Assembly: GCA_020062665.1 (NCBI GenBank)
Contig: JAGUVW010000066.1
Coordinates: forward strand, 1-56,817
Direction of reading: 5' to 3'
Length of the DNA stretch: 56,817 bases
Origin: Pseudomonadales bacterium
GTDB lineage: Bacteria; Pseudomonadota; Gammaproteobacteria; Pseudomonadales; Ketobacteraceae
The first letter of the stretch is position 1; each line of letters starts with the position of its first letter. Shown here piece after piece: positions 1 through 9,611 of this stretch. The position numbers were made by a program, and so were the translations under genes. The notes beneath the pieces were generated by a model that saw only the letters and a program-made list of their open reading frames with translations, ran no database searches and was not told the DNA's origin.

Positions 1-519
1 CGGGTGGGTGCGCGGGCGCTGCGGCAGGCAGCGGTGCAGCGCTTGTCCGGCGGCGAATTCCAGCGCGTGCTGCTGGCCCGCGCTCTGCTGCGCCATCCCG
101 ATCTGCTGGTGCTGGATGAACCGGCCCAGGGCGTGGATCTGCAGGGCCAGCAATCCCTCTACCGCCTGCTGGCGCAACTGCGCGAAGAACATGGTTTTGC
201 GATTCTGATGGTGTCCCACGATCTGCATTTCGTGATGGCGCAGACCGATCAGGTGCTGTGCCTGAACCAGCACGTGTGCTGCTCTGGCACTGCTGAGGCG
301 GTGGTGAATCATCCCGAATATCTGGCTCTATTTAGCAGCGGCGAAGCAGAGAGCATCGCCGTGTACACCCACAAGCACGATCACCATCACGATCTGCACG
401 GCGACGTGGTGGACGACAGCGCGCCACGCTTCACCCGCATCACGGCCAACGGGGCGGACCATGCGCACGGCCCCGGCTGCAATCACGATCATGATCACGG
501 AGGCCACCGTCATGATTGA
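1..519 (+). CDS. znuC: Zinc ABC transporter ATP-binding protein, 3' part only
   Basis: This is the ATPase subunit that would power zinc import through the ZnuB permease encoded next. The gene enters the window already open, so the Walker A loop and Q-loop are missing. What remains has the ABC signature LSGGEFQR near residue 16, the Walker B stretch LLVLDEP and the H-loop VSHD. After the ATPase core comes a tail very rich in histidine and aspartate (HKHDHHHD, then [19 protein letters not shown] at the C-terminus), which suits zinc binding. The last codons overlap the start of znuB by 8 bases, so the two are probably translationally coupled. The assignment to zinc rather than manganese rests on the His-rich tail and the ZnuB neighbour; znuA and zur are not in the window. 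Confidence 0.9.
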   Translation, partial: RVGARALRQAAVQRLSGGEFQRVLLARALLRHPDLLVLDEPAQGVDLQGQQSLYRLLAQLREEHGFAILMVSHDLHFVMAQTDQVLCLNQHVCCSGTAEAVVNHPEYLALFSSGEAESIAVYTHKHDHHHDLHGDVVDDSAPRFTRITANGADHAHGPGCNHDHDHGGHRHD

Positions 520-1303
520 GATCCTGCTGCCGGCGCTGCTGATCGGCCTGCTGCTGGCGGCCATCGCCGGGCCGCTGGGCTGCTTTGTGGTGTGGGGGCG
601 CATGGCCTATTTCGGCGACACCCTGGCGCACTCGGCGCTGCTGGGCATCGGCCTGGGTTTTCTGTTCCAGCTCAATCCCACCGTGGGCGTGATTCTGGTC
701 ACCAGCGTGCTGGCGCTGGCGCTCACCGTGCTGCAGGGACAACGTTTCATCGCCAGCGACACCCTGCTGGGCATCATGGCCCACGGCACGCTGGCATTGG
801 GTCTGGTGCTGGTGAGCCTGATGGATCACGTGCGGGTGGATCTGCTGGGGCTGCTGTTCGGCGATCTGCTGGCGACATCGTTCGGCGACGTGGCCTGGGT
901 GGCGCTGCTGGCGGCGCTGATCGGCGTGGCACTGCGCTGGGTGTGGATTCCCATGCTGAATATTGCGGTGAATCAGGAACTGGCCCAGGCCGAAGGCGTA
1001 AAAGTGGGCTGGATTCGTCTGCTGTTCATGCTGCTGCTGGCCAGCACCGTGGCCATCGGCATGAAAGTGGTGGGCGCACTGCTGATCACCGCCATGCTGA
1101 TCATTCCCGCTGCCGCCGCGCGCAAACTGGCGCACACGCCGGAACAGATGGCGCTATTGGCGAGCGTAATCGGCATGGGATCGGTGCTGTGCGGATTGCT
1201 GCTGTCCTGGCTGGCGGATACGCCGGCAGGCCCCAGCATCGTGCTGTGCTCAGCCAGTGCCTTCGTGACTACTTTCATGCTGGGCACGCGCGCGCAGGCC
1301 TGA
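512..1303 (+). CDS. znuB: Zinc ABC transporter permease ZnuB
   Basis: This 263-residue integral membrane protein of the ABC-3 permease family would form the inner-membrane channel of the ZnuABC importer. It is almost entirely hydrophobic, with about eight predicted membrane spans, and the early segment [20 protein letters not shown] is typical of the family. I chose the ATG at 512 because a GGAGG ribosome-binding site lies just upstream inside znuC; a longer frame from 461 would add a non-hydrophobic head. The stop codon is part of a strong terminator shared with the 3' end of the opposing diguanylate cyclase gene. Confidence 0.92.
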   Translation: MIEILLPALLIGLLLAAIAGPLGCFVVWGRMAYFGDTLAHSALLGIGLGFLFQLNPTVGVILVTSVLALALTVLQGQRFIASDTLLGIMAHGTLALGLVLVSLMDHVRVDLLGLLFGDLLATSFGDVAWVALLAALIGVALRWVWIPMLNIAVNQELAQAEGVKVGWIRLLFMLLLASTVAIGMKVVGALLITAMLIIPAAAARKLAHTPEQMALLASVIGMGSVLCGLLLSWLADTPAGPSIVLCSASAFVTTFMLGTRAQA

Positions 1304-1331
1304 CCATCGCCAGAAGCGATCAGGCCTTTTT
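1297..1331 (+). terminator. Rho-independent terminator of znuCB
   Basis: GGCCTGA (1297-1303) pairs with TCAGGCC (1320-1326), an inner TCGC/GCGA stem encloses the loop CAGAA, and five T residues follow (1327-1331). The hairpin covers the znuB stop codon and the stop codon of the convergent gene, so it is entirely embedded in coding ends. Only the plus strand has a T-run. Confidence 0.8.
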
Positions 1332-3188
1332 CACCTGCCCCGACGTGAAGCCACGGGAAAACGACACCACTGCATTGCGACCCGACGCCTTGGCCTGATA
1401 CAGCGCCTGATCCGCCTGGGCCAGCACATCGCGCACGGCATCCTCGTGCTCGCTGGCCACCGTGGCAACACCCAGGCTGGCCGTCACCGCCAGCTTCTTG
1501 CCCTGGTGGGGAATTTCCAGCGCGCGAATCGCTTCCTGAATGTTCCCCGCCACCCGCAGCGCACCTTCTGCCGGCGTGGACGGCATCAGCACCACGAATT
1601 CCTCGCCACCATAGCGGCACTTGGTATCCGTCTGACGGAACGCCGCTTTCGCAATCGCATCCGCCACCGCCTTGATGCACTCATCACCCAGCAAGTGGCC
1701 GTAACTGTCATTCAGATTCTTGAAGTGATCGATGTCAATCAGGATCACCGACAGTGTGTCACCGCTGCGGCTGGTGCGCTTACACTCGAGCGCAAACACC
1801 TCATTGAAATGGCGCCGGTTCTTCAGCCCGGTGAGGCCATCGGTGGTGGACAGTTCTTCCAGCTTGCGATTGGCCCGCTCCAGCTCCAGCGTGCGTTCGC
1901 GCACGTGCTGTTCCAGCTCTTCATTCACCCGCGCCTGCATGCGCTGGTTTTCATCCTGCAGAATCCTGATGCGGTCCGCCAGCGCCAGCGACAGCAGCAA
2001 CACCTCCAGCACCGAGCCGATCTGGATCGCGTATTCGGTGATGAAATTTGCCGGCAGCAGCGAGAATGTTTTCAGCGTGTAGGCCAGCATGCCCAGCAAC
2101 AACACAGCCCAGGACACAAAGAAATAGCGCGCCGGACGGAAGCGTTTGATCAGGCACACCACCGCCGATGTCATGATGCACAGCACACCAAAGGTGGACG
2201 CCAGCGTGCCCGTGCGAATCACCAGCTGGTAAGGCAGCACGAAGGTGGCGGCGGCAATGCCCAGATACACCACCATGAAGCCGATGAACACCTTGCTCAG
2301 AAAGGGGCTGTTGTTTTTCAGCGCCAGAAAGGAATGGGAAAACAGCGTGATGAAGAACATGCCGATGCCCATCAGGCAGGCGATGGAGCGGTTGTTCCAG
2401 TCCGGGCTGTCGGGCCACAGATACTGGAACGCCAGGCCATTGAGCGACATCTGGAACAAACCGTACGACGCGATATAGAACACGTACAGCAGATAGTTGC
2501 GGTCGCGGATCACCAGGAACAGCAGCAGGTTGTAAATGCCCAGCGAAAACAGCATGCCGTAATACAGGCCAAACACGATCTGCTCGGTGCTGACCTTGTC
2601 GGCGAAGGCAACTTCGCTCCACAACATCACAGGCATCTGGATCGCGCCGGTGGTCTGCGCGCGGATGAACACGTCCACCGTTTCGCCCGCCGCCAGCTCC
2701 AATCCGAAATTGATATTGTGATGCGCGCGGGCACGCTGGTGGAACATCACTGAATCGCCCGCTTGCTGATGCTGCTCACGGCCATCGTTAAAACGATAAT
2801 AGACATCCAGCTGATCCATGATGGAGTACAGCGACTCCAACACCCACTGGTTGCGGGTTGAATTCCGGTTGTGAATGCGCAGATAAAACCAGTAGGCGGA
2901 TTCAGTGAAACCCAGATTCAGCGCCTGGGTCTGGCCGCCCTGAAAACGACCGGCTTGCAGTGCCTGCCGGGCACCGTCCAGGTCGAGTGTGTGGTCAGCG
3001 TCTTCCAGATATTGCAGGTGCAGCGACAGCACATACTCGTTGCGACCGGCCTGCAGATTGATCTGGGCATCCTGGGGGGTTACCGCAGCCTGCAGCACGC
3101 CAGGCAACACCAGCAGCAGCAGGCAGCACAGCAGCCGCCAGACAGGATAACCATGGTGCAGAGAAAGGCCCCGATACGATCCGTTCAA
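1320..3188 (-). CDS. Membrane diguanylate cyclase with 7TM-DISM sensor
   Basis: This 622-residue protein probably makes cyclic di-GMP in response to an extracytoplasmic ligand. It has a signal peptide (about residues 17-34), a periplasmic 7TMR-DISM extracellular domain, a block of seven membrane helices (about residues 205-390), a short coiled coil, and a C-terminal GGDEF domain. The active-site motif reads RYGGEEF near residue 525, and the product-inhibition I-site RQTD sits exactly five residues before it, so the enzyme should be active and feedback-controlled. The start used is a TTG at 3188 preceded by a TGAGAG ribosome-binding site; no ATG fits before the signal peptide. The gene stands alone and faces znuB. 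The ligand cannot be read from the sequence. Confidence 0.85.
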   Translation of the reverse strand: MNGSYRGLSLHHGYPVWRLLCCLLLLVLPGVLQAAVTPQDAQINLQAGRNEYVLSLHLQYLEDADHTLDLDGARQALQAGRFQGGQTQALNLGFTESAYWFYLRIHNRNSTRNQWVLESLYSIMDQLDVYYRFNDGREQHQQAGDSVMFHQRARAHHNINFGLELAAGETVDVFIRAQTTGAIQMPVMLWSEVAFADKVSTEQIVFGLYYGMLFSLGIYNLLLFLVIRDRNYLLYVFYIASYGLFQMSLNGLAFQYLWPDSPDWNNRSIACLMGIGMFFITLFSHSFLALKNNSPFLSKVFIGFMVVYLGIAAATFVLPYQLVIRTGTLASTFGVLCIMTSAVVCLIKRFRPARYFFVSWAVLLLGMLAYTLKTFSLLPANFITEYAIQIGSVLEVLLLSLALADRIRILQDENQRMQARVNEELEQHVRERTLELERANRKLEELSTTDGLTGLKNRRHFNEVFALECKRTSRSGDTLSVILIDIDHFKNLNDSYGHLLGDECIKAVADAIAKAAFRQTDTKCRYGGEEFVVLMPSTPAEGALRVAGNIQEAIRALEIPHQGKKLAVTASLGVATVASEHEDAVRDVLAQADQALYQAKASGRNAVVSFSRGFTSGQVKKA

Positions 3189-3366
3189 ACGAAACTCTCA
3201 ATGAAACGGCAGAGGTGGTTCATTGAGTATAGTGGAGCCTGTCGTCAGGCCAAGCCGGTACGCTTGGCGGATGACGCCAGGATGACGAACGGCGCGCCAA
3301 CTGACTGAAATGGAATGTATTTCACATCCGGGGCCCCGCCGGATCGGGCGCGTCGTGCCGGTAGCC

Positions 3367-3393
3367 GCCGGCATTGCGCCCGGGGATGCCGGC
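3367..3393. repeat. Inverted repeat between yheV and the diguanylate cyclase gene
   Basis: GCCGGCAT (3367-3374) and ATGCCGGC (3386-3393) form a perfect 8-bp stem. There is no T-run on either strand, so it is not a standard terminator. The rest of the 222-base gap (3189-3411) holds a second stem, GCCAAGC/GCTTGGC (3249-3268), and nothing else I recognise. Confidence 0.4.
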
Positions 3394-3411
3394 TGACCCG
3401 CGGTCGGTCAC

Positions 3412-3618
3412 TCAGGTTTTGGGCAGGATCTTCACTACACCGAGCGCGGCCTGTTCCTCATCGGGATGCGTGACCGGATCGGTGTCTTTCGGGCGGATGC
3501 TCTGGTAACCGCAGGCATTGCAGCGGGCGATATCGTCGCCGTCCTGGTGGAAGATGTAGATTTTATCCTCCAGGCCGCATTGCGGGCACTTGGCGCCGGC
3601 GATGAATTGTTTTTTCAC
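3412..3618 (-). CDS. yheV: YheV-like zinc-ribbon protein
   Basis: A 68-residue protein with two CxxC knuckles, CPQC near residue 11 and CNAC near residue 34, that should bind one zinc ion. It matches the small YheV family of unknown function that commonly follows prlC in gammaproteobacteria. The start is a GTG whose bases overlap the prlC stop (GTGA), so the two genes are probably translationally coupled in one operon. The acidic C-terminal half carries no other motif. Confidence 0.85.
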   Translation of the reverse strand: MKKQFIAGAKCPQCGLEDKIYIFHQDGDDIARCNACGYQSIRPKDTDPVTHPDEEQAALGVVKILPKT

Positions 3619-5648
3619 GCCGCCAGCCCCGAATGCTTCAGCAACGCATCCACCTTCGGCTCGCGCCCACGGAATTTCTTGAACAATTCCATCGGCTCTT
3701 CCTCACCGCCTTTTTCCAGAATGTTCTCGCGGAAGGAGCGGCCGGTTTCACCGTTGAAAATGCCTTCTTCCTCAAAGCGTGAAAACGCGTCGGCGGACAG
3801 CACTTCGGCCCACTTGTAGCTGTAATACCCCGCCGCATAACCGCCGGCGAAAATATGGCTGAAGCTGCACTCGAAGCGGTTGAACGCGGGCGGCCTGATC
3901 ACTGCCACCTGCTTGCGCACATCTTCCAGCACGGCGTGAATGTCGATACCCGGCTTGTATTCCAGATGAATGCGGAAATCGAAAATGGAAAATTCCAGCT
4001 GCCGCACCATCATCATGGCAGACTGGAAATTTTTCGCCGCCAGCATCTTGTCGAGCATGTCCTGGGGCAGCGGTTCGCCGGTTTCGAAATGGCCGGTGAT
4101 CAGCGGAATCGCATCTTTTTCCCAGCACCAGTTTTCCAGGAACTGGCTGGGCAGTTCCACCGCGTCCCAGGCCACACCGTTGATGCCGGATACCGGGCCT
4201 TCTTCCACCTTGGTCAGCATGTGATGCAAACCGTGGCCGAATTCATGGAACAGGGTGGTGACTTCGTTGTGGGTCAGCAGCGCGGGCTTGTCGCCCACCG
4301 GGCCGTTGAAATTGCAGGTCAGATACGCCACCGGCAATTGCAGCTCGCCCTTGCTGGTGCGGCGCCGCACCCGGCATTCATCCATCCAGGCACCACCGCG
4401 TTTGTTGGCGCGGGCGAACAGGTCGAAGTAGAAACCGGCAATTTCCTCGCCCGCCTCGAACACGCGATAAAACCGCACATCCGGGTGATAGCGATCGATG
4501 CTGTCATCCAGCTTGAATGTGACATCGAACAGGCGGCGGGAAATTTCGAACAGCCCTTCCAGCACTTTTTCCAGCGGGAACCAGGGCCGCAGCGCTTCCT
4601 GGGAAATGTCGAAACGGTGCTGGCGCAGTTTTTCGGCGTAGTAGGACACATCCCAGGCTTCCAGATCCTCGGCGTTGCAGTAGTCCACGGCAAATTCATG
4701 CAGCTCGCGGTATTCCTGCCGCGCGGCAGGTTTGGCCTTGGCCGCCAGATCGTGGAGGAATTCCAGCACCTGCTCGGTGGACTCGGTCATCTTGGTGGCG
4801 ATGGAGCGTTCCGCGTAATTCTGGAAACCGAGCAGCTGCGCCAGTTCATGCCGCAGGGCGAGGATTTCCTGCATCAGCGGATTGTTGTCGTACTTGCCGG
4901 CGAAGGGGCCCTGATCCGAGGCCTTGGTGTTGTAGGCTTCGTAGAATTCCCGGCGCAGGTCGCGGTTGTCGCAGTAGGTCATCACGGCGATGTACACCGG
5001 AATATCCAGGGTCAGCAGCCAGCCGTCTTTTTTCTGCTTTTGCGCGGCGATCTGCGCGGCCTGCTTTTGCGTGTCAGGCAGGCCGGCGAGCTGGCTTTCA
5101 TCGGTGATGTGCTTGCTGAAGGCGTTGGTGCAATCGAGCACGTTTTCGGAATATTTGCTGGTGAGTTCCGACAGGCGCTTGCTGATTTCGCCATAGCGCT
5201 TCTGCTGTTCCGGTGGCAGATCGATGCCGGACAGATGGAAATCCCGCAGCGCGTTGTCCACCACTTTTTTCTGCGCGGTAGTGAGGTTGGCGTAAGCGTT
5301 TTCCTTCAGCTGCACATAGGCTTCGTAAAGCCCCTTGTGCTGGCCCAGCTCGGTGCCGTACTCCGACAGTTTCGGCAGACAAGTGTTGTAAGCGGTGCGC
5401 AGCGCTTCGCTGTTCAGCACGCCATTCAGATGTCCCACCGGCGACCACGCGTTGCTCAGGCGATCGTTCAGCTCCTCGAACGGCAACAAAAAATTCTCCA
5501 CGGTGACGTCATGCTGCTGCACATGGGCGACGATGTCCGCGATGCGCTGGCGGTTTTCATTGAGGATGGTGTCGATGGCGGGGACAACGTGATCCGGCTG
5601 GATCTGGCTGAAAGGGGGCAGGCGATGGGCGTCGAGCAGGGGATTCAT
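3615..5648 (-). CDS. prlC: Oligopeptidase A (M3 metallopeptidase)
   Basis: A cytoplasmic zinc endopeptidase of the thimet-oligopeptidase family that degrades short peptides, including cleaved signal peptides. The protein is 677 residues, close to the roughly 680 of the Escherichia coli enzyme. The zinc motif HEFGH begins at residue 468. I start at the ATG at 5648 (MNPLLDAHRLPPF), which matches the conserved N-terminus; the frame runs further upstream only through non-conserved sequence. It is the first gene of the prlC-yheV pair. Confidence 0.96.
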   Translation of the reverse strand: MNPLLDAHRLPPFSQIQPDHVVPAIDTILNENRQRIADIVAHVQQHDVTVENFLLPFEELNDRLSNAWSPVGHLNGVLNSEALRTAYNTCLPKLSEYGTELGQHKGLYEAYVQLKENAYANLTTAQKKVVDNALRDFHLSGIDLPPEQQKRYGEISKRLSELTSKYSENVLDCTNAFSKHITDESQLAGLPDTQKQAAQIAAQKQKKDGWLLTLDIPVYIAVMTYCDNRDLRREFYEAYNTKASDQGPFAGKYDNNPLMQEILALRHELAQLLGFQNYAERSIATKMTESTEQVLEFLHDLAAKAKPAARQEYRELHEFAVDYCNAEDLEAWDVSYYAEKLRQHRFDISQEALRPWFPLEKVLEGLFEISRRLFDVTFKLDDSIDRYHPDVRFYRVFEAGEEIAGFYFDLFARANKRGGAWMDECRVRRRTSKGELQLPVAYLTCNFNGPVGDKPALLTHNEVTTLFHEFGHGLHHMLTKVEEGPVSGINGVAWDAVELPSQFLENWCWEKDAIPLITGHFETGEPLPQDMLDKMLAAKNFQSAMMMVRQLEFSIFDFRIHLEYKPGIDIHAVLEDVRKQVAVIRPPAFNRFECSFSHIFAGGYAAGYYSYKWAEVLSADAFSRFEEEGIFNGETGRSFRENILEKGGEEEPMELFKKFRGREPKVDALLKHSGLAA

Positions 5649-5721
5649 GATGCTGGCATACCTATGCGAACGTATTGTTCCTAGTGTAACCAGCTCGCTC
5701 CACATCACCAAGTTTTGCGGG

Positions 5722-5747
5722 GCCGGGGCAGCCTGTGCCACCCCGGC
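5722..5747 (-). terminator. Possible terminator after the Spy-like gene
   Basis: A 7-bp inverted repeat (GCCGGGG on one arm, CCCCGGC on the other) lies 9 bases beyond the stop codon of the Spy-like gene. The sequence after it on the minus strand (CCGCAAAACTT) is not T-rich, so this may work poorly or not at all as an intrinsic terminator. Confidence 0.35.
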
Positions 5748-5756
5748 GTGTCGACA

Positions 5757-6266
5757 TTACTGGCTGTGCTTTTGCAGGCGCTCGGCCACCTTGGCTTTCT
5801 GCTCGTCGGTGAGCTGCTGGTAGATTTTGTTGTGAGCAGTCGCCAGCTTGAGCTTGTGTTCGCTGTGGGATTTGGCTTCTGCTTCCACCAGTTTCTTCAG
5901 CTTGCCGGCATCATAATCCTTGGACAGGGTCAGGGCTTTCTGCTGCTGACGCAGATCGCGGATTTCCTTGTGATGCTTGCGCTGCTCCGGAACCAGCGGG
6001 TAGAGGATGTCGAACACTTTGTCCTGCTGGGCTTCGGTCAGATCCAGGCCGCGCAGAAAGCGGGGTTTCATGCCGTGTTCACCCATCATGCCGCCGCCGT
6101 GATGGCCTTTCATGCCGCGCTCGCCCATCGGGCATTGCTTGCCGGCTTCGGAATGCATGCCCATGCCGCGCCCCATGCCGGGTTCAGCGTGGATGACCGG
6201 TGCCGCCGCCAGGGCCAGGCCGCCAGCGAGGAACAGGGAGGTGATCAGTTGTTTGGATACTTTCAT
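5757..6266 (-). CDS. Spy/CpxP-family periplasmic protein, Met/His-rich
   Basis: A 169-residue exported protein with a clear signal peptide ending near AAAPVIHA. The mature N-terminus is unusually rich in Met, His and Gly, and the helical part carries two LTxxQ-type motifs (LTEAQQ and LTDEQK), the hallmark of the Spy/CpxP chaperone and stress-sensor family. Family members bind misfolded envelope proteins or zinc/copper. A GGAG ribosome-binding site precedes the ATG. No CpxAR-like pair is adjacent. A metal-stress role is an inference from the Met/His-rich segment. Confidence 0.85.
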   Translation of the reverse strand: MKVSKQLITSLFLAGGLALAAAPVIHAEPGMGRGMGMHSEAGKQCPMGERGMKGHHGGGMMGEHGMKPRFLRGLDLTEAQQDKVFDILYPLVPEQRKHHKEIRDLRQQQKALTLSKDYDAGKLKKLVEAEAKSHSEHKLKLATAHNKIYQQLTDEQKAKVAERLQKHSQ

Positions 6267-6410
6267 GGTGTGGCTCCATTTGCGGTGTAGGGGTTGGAGC
6301 GGGGCGAATGCACGTCATTTCCCGCTGCTGGAATCCAGTCTGGCAGTGGATTGTGCAAGCAATGCGGGCAATTGTGGAAATAACAAGGAAGCGGGAGTTG
6401 TCGAAGATCA

Positions 6411-6444
6411 AGAAAAAGCCCCGGTTGTGGGAGCAAGCCGGGGC
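6411..6444 (-). terminator. Rho-independent terminator of the purE-tsaC-hemF-aroE operon
   Basis: On the minus strand GCCCCGG and CCGGGGC (6444-6418) form a 7-bp GC stem with a 13-base loop, followed by TTTTTCTT. It lies about 90 bases beyond the aroE stop codon and separates that operon from the Spy-like gene. Confidence 0.8.
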
Positions 6445-6536
6445 CAAGGTAAGTTCAACACAGTCATTTTCGGAGATCAGGATAACCTCGGACAGATACC
6501 CTGAACATGCGACATGATGTCGCACTCAATCAGACA

Positions 6537-7358
6537 TCAGAGGGCAGCGCGAAGTTCCAACAATACCGGCGCCGTAGTTGGCATCACCCCACGCCACAGG
6601 CGAAATGATTCCGCCGCCTGTTCCACCAGCATGCCCAGCCCGTCGAAGGCTTTCTCGGCGCCGTGCGCCAGCGCCCACTGGTTGAACACGGTGGTGTCCT
6701 TGCCGTACATCATGTCGTACACCCAGGTGTGGGGGCCGATCACCCCCGCCGGCAGTTCAGGCAGTTCACCGGCCAGGCTGGCCGAGGTGCCATTGATGAT
6801 CCAGTGGAACGGGCCTTCCAGCCGCGACAAAGCCACGGCTTCCACCCGCCCCAGATCACGAAACGCCTCCGCCAGTTCCCGCGCCCTTTCGTAGGTGCGG
6901 TTGGCGATCACCACCAGGGCGGGCTTTTCGTTGAGGATCGGCGCCAGCACACCGCGCACGGCGCCGCCAGCCCCCAGGATCAGGATGCGCTTGCCGGTGA
7001 GGCGGCCATCGTGGTTGTGGGTGATATCGCGCACCAGGCCCACGCCATCCGTGTTGTCGCCGAACAGTGAGCCATCACTGCGCACGACGATGGTATTCAC
7101 CGCGCCGGCCCGCTGCGCCCGCTCGCTGCGCTTGTTCACCAGGTCGAAGGCTTCCAGCTTGAACGGCACGGTGACGTTGAGGCCGCGGCCGCCGTCGGCG
7201 CGAAAGTTGTCCACCGCCTCGCGAAAGCCGTGTTCCGGCACCAGGATGGCGGTGTAGGTCATGTCCTGATCCGTCTGCAGGGCGAAGGCCCGGTGGATCT
7301 GGGGCGATCTGGAATGCTTGATGGGATTGCCCATCACGGCGTAGCGGTCGATGCTCAT
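6537..7358 (-). CDS. aroE: Shikimate dehydrogenase
   Basis: Reduces 3-dehydroshikimate to shikimate with NADPH in aromatic amino-acid biosynthesis. The 273-residue protein has the N-terminal substrate motif SRSP near residue 16, the catalytic Lys67 within NVTVPFK, Asp104 within GDNTDG, and the dinucleotide motif GAGGA near residue 126. I start at the ATG at 7358; the codon just before it is TTG and would add one residue. The gene is the last of a minus-strand run after hemF, with a 26-base gap, and is followed by a strong terminator. Confidence 0.96.
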   Translation of the reverse strand: MSIDRYAVMGNPIKHSRSPQIHRAFALQTDQDMTYTAILVPEHGFREAVDNFRADGGRGLNVTVPFKLEAFDLVNKRSERAQRAGAVNTIVVRSDGSLFGDNTDGVGLVRDITHNHDGRLTGKRILILGAGGAVRGVLAPILNEKPALVVIANRTYERARELAEAFRDLGRVEAVALSRLEGPFHWIINGTSASLAGELPELPAGVIGPHTWVYDMMYGKDTTVFNQWALAHGAEKAFDGLGMLVEQAAESFRLWRGVMPTTAPVLLELRAAL

Positions 7359-7384
7359 CAATTTGCTCGTTTGTTAGGGCTTGC

Positions 7385-8329
<945 letters not shown>

Positions 8330-8893
8330 TCAACCGGCGCGAATTACGCGGCCAGTTTGTAAATCCCGGATTTCGGATGGTTTTTTTCTGTTCTGGGTAG
8401 CGCCGGGAATCAGGTAATCCACCTGCAGCAGGGGATGACGGCGCAGGGCCCACTCGCTGCGCAGGGCCGGCTCGCCGGAGCGGTTGGCGCTGGTGGAAAT
8501 GATCGGCCCGCCCCAGGCCCGGCACAGATCCCGCACCACCGGGTGGGCGCTGACGCGTACCGCAATGGTAGCAAAACTTCCCTTCACCCATTGTGGAATC
8601 CAGTGATTGGGATCCGGCATCAGCCAGGTGACCGGGCCTGGCCAGGTGTCCTGCAATTGCTGGCGCTGGCTGGCGTTGAGGCCCACCAGCAGGGGGGCGA
8701 TCTGCTGCAGATCCGCCGCCACCAGGATCAGTCCCTTGTGCGCGGGGCGGTGCTTCAGGGCCAGCAGTTTTTCCACGGCGCCCCGGTTGAAGGGGTCACA
8801 GCCCAGGCCCCACACCGCTTCGGTGGGATAGGCGATGACACCGCCCTTGGCCAGGGCGTGCACAACTCCCAGGCGGTGTCGCAACGGCAGCAT
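8330..8893 (-). CDS. tsaC: Threonylcarbamoyl-AMP synthase (YrdC/TsaC)
   Basis: Makes threonylcarbamoyl-AMP from threonine, bicarbonate and ATP, the first step in the t6A37 modification of ANN-decoding tRNAs. The 187-residue protein is a single YrdC domain with PTEAVWGLGCDP near residue 20, the KHRP nucleotide-binding stretch, and STSAN near residue 143. I use the ATG at 8893 (MLPLRHRLG), 4 bases after the purE stop; the longer frame upstream overlaps purE. The short form without the SUA5 C-terminal domain is normal for gammaproteobacteria. Confidence 0.95.
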   Translation of the reverse strand: MLPLRHRLGVVHALAKGGVIAYPTEAVWGLGCDPFNRGAVEKLLALKHRPAHKGLILVAADLQQIAPLLVGLNASQRQQLQDTWPGPVTWLMPDPNHWIPQWVKGSFATIAVRVSAHPVVRDLCRAWGGPIISTSANRSGEPALRSEWALRRHPLLQVDYLIPGATQNRKKPSEIRDLQTGRVIRAG

Positions 8894-8897
8894 GGGA

Positions 8898-9407
8898 TCA
8901 GCCTTTGGCCGCCAGACGGGCTTGCAGGGCAGCGTCCTTTTCCTGCACCCGTCTGGCGCTGGCAGCACGATCCGCCTTCAGTTTTTCGGCCAGTTCCGCA
9001 TCCGCCAGGGCCATCATCTGGGCCGCCAGGTAACCAGCGTTCTTGGCACCGGCCTTGCCGATGGCGACGGTGGCCACGGGGGTGCCGCCGGGCATCATCA
9101 CGGTGGAGAGCAGGGCGTCGAGGCCGTTCAGGGTGGTGTCGATGGGGATGCCGATCACCGGCTTCACCGTGTGGGCGGATACGGCGCCTGCCAGGTGGGC
9201 CGCCATGCCCGCCGCGCAGATGAACACCGAGCAACCGCGTTTGTCCGCATCTTTTACATAGGCGTGAGTGATGTCCGGCGTGCGGTGCGCCGAGGCGACC
9301 TTCACTTCCACCGCAATGCCCAGCTTCTTCAGGATATCAACCGCGGGCTCCACCTGAGGAAAGTCGGAATCGGAACCCATAAGAATGGCGACAAACGGCT
9401 GGCTCAT
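8898..9407 (-). CDS. purE: N5-carboxyaminoimidazole ribonucleotide mutase
   Basis: Rearranges N5-CAIR to CAIR in purine biosynthesis. The 169-residue protein has the family landmarks GSDSD near residue 11, SAHRTP near residue 38, AGMAAHLAG, and the loop [12 protein letters not shown] start at the ATG at 9407 ([11 protein letters not shown]). It appears to be the promoter-proximal gene of purE-tsaC-hemF-aroE. The usual partner purK is not adjacent on either side. Confidence 0.95.
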   Translation of the reverse strand: MSQPFVAILMGSDSDFPQVEPAVDILKKLGIAVEVKVASAHRTPDITHAYVKDADKRGCSVFICAAGMAAHLAGAVSAHTVKPVIGIPIDTTLNGLDALLSTVMMPGGTPVATVAIGKAGAKNAGYLAAQMMALADAELAEKLKADRAASARRVQEKDAALQARLAAKG

Positions 9408-9611
9408 GATGCGATACCTGTCTGCTGGCGTGGAGCTCATTTTCGGCAGGAAAAATCAAGGCGGGCAAGGTACCCCAGAGCCGGCGGCCTTGCAAGTGAG
9501 AACCATGCACGCGCAGCCTCACCAAGTCCTGCTAGGCTGAAGGGACGGGAGCGGCGCCCCCAAGCATCCCCGCCGTCGTTTCCGCACCCGTTTTCACCCG
9601 AGGAGTTTTGC

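Noticed and set aside
1446-2753. Long plus-strand frame opposite the 7TM-DISM cyclase, and similar ones opposite prlC (3855-5684), P450 (28964-30463) and the acyl-CoA dehydrogenase (32777-34693)
   Set aside because: All are antisense to well-supported genes and encode His/Gln/Arg-rich sequence without motifs.
6418-6444. Resemblance of the aroE terminator loop to the Pseudomonas REP sequence (GTGGGAGC)
   Set aside because: Only a few bases match and the hairpin has a T-run that explains it as a terminator; no second copy is seen in the window.
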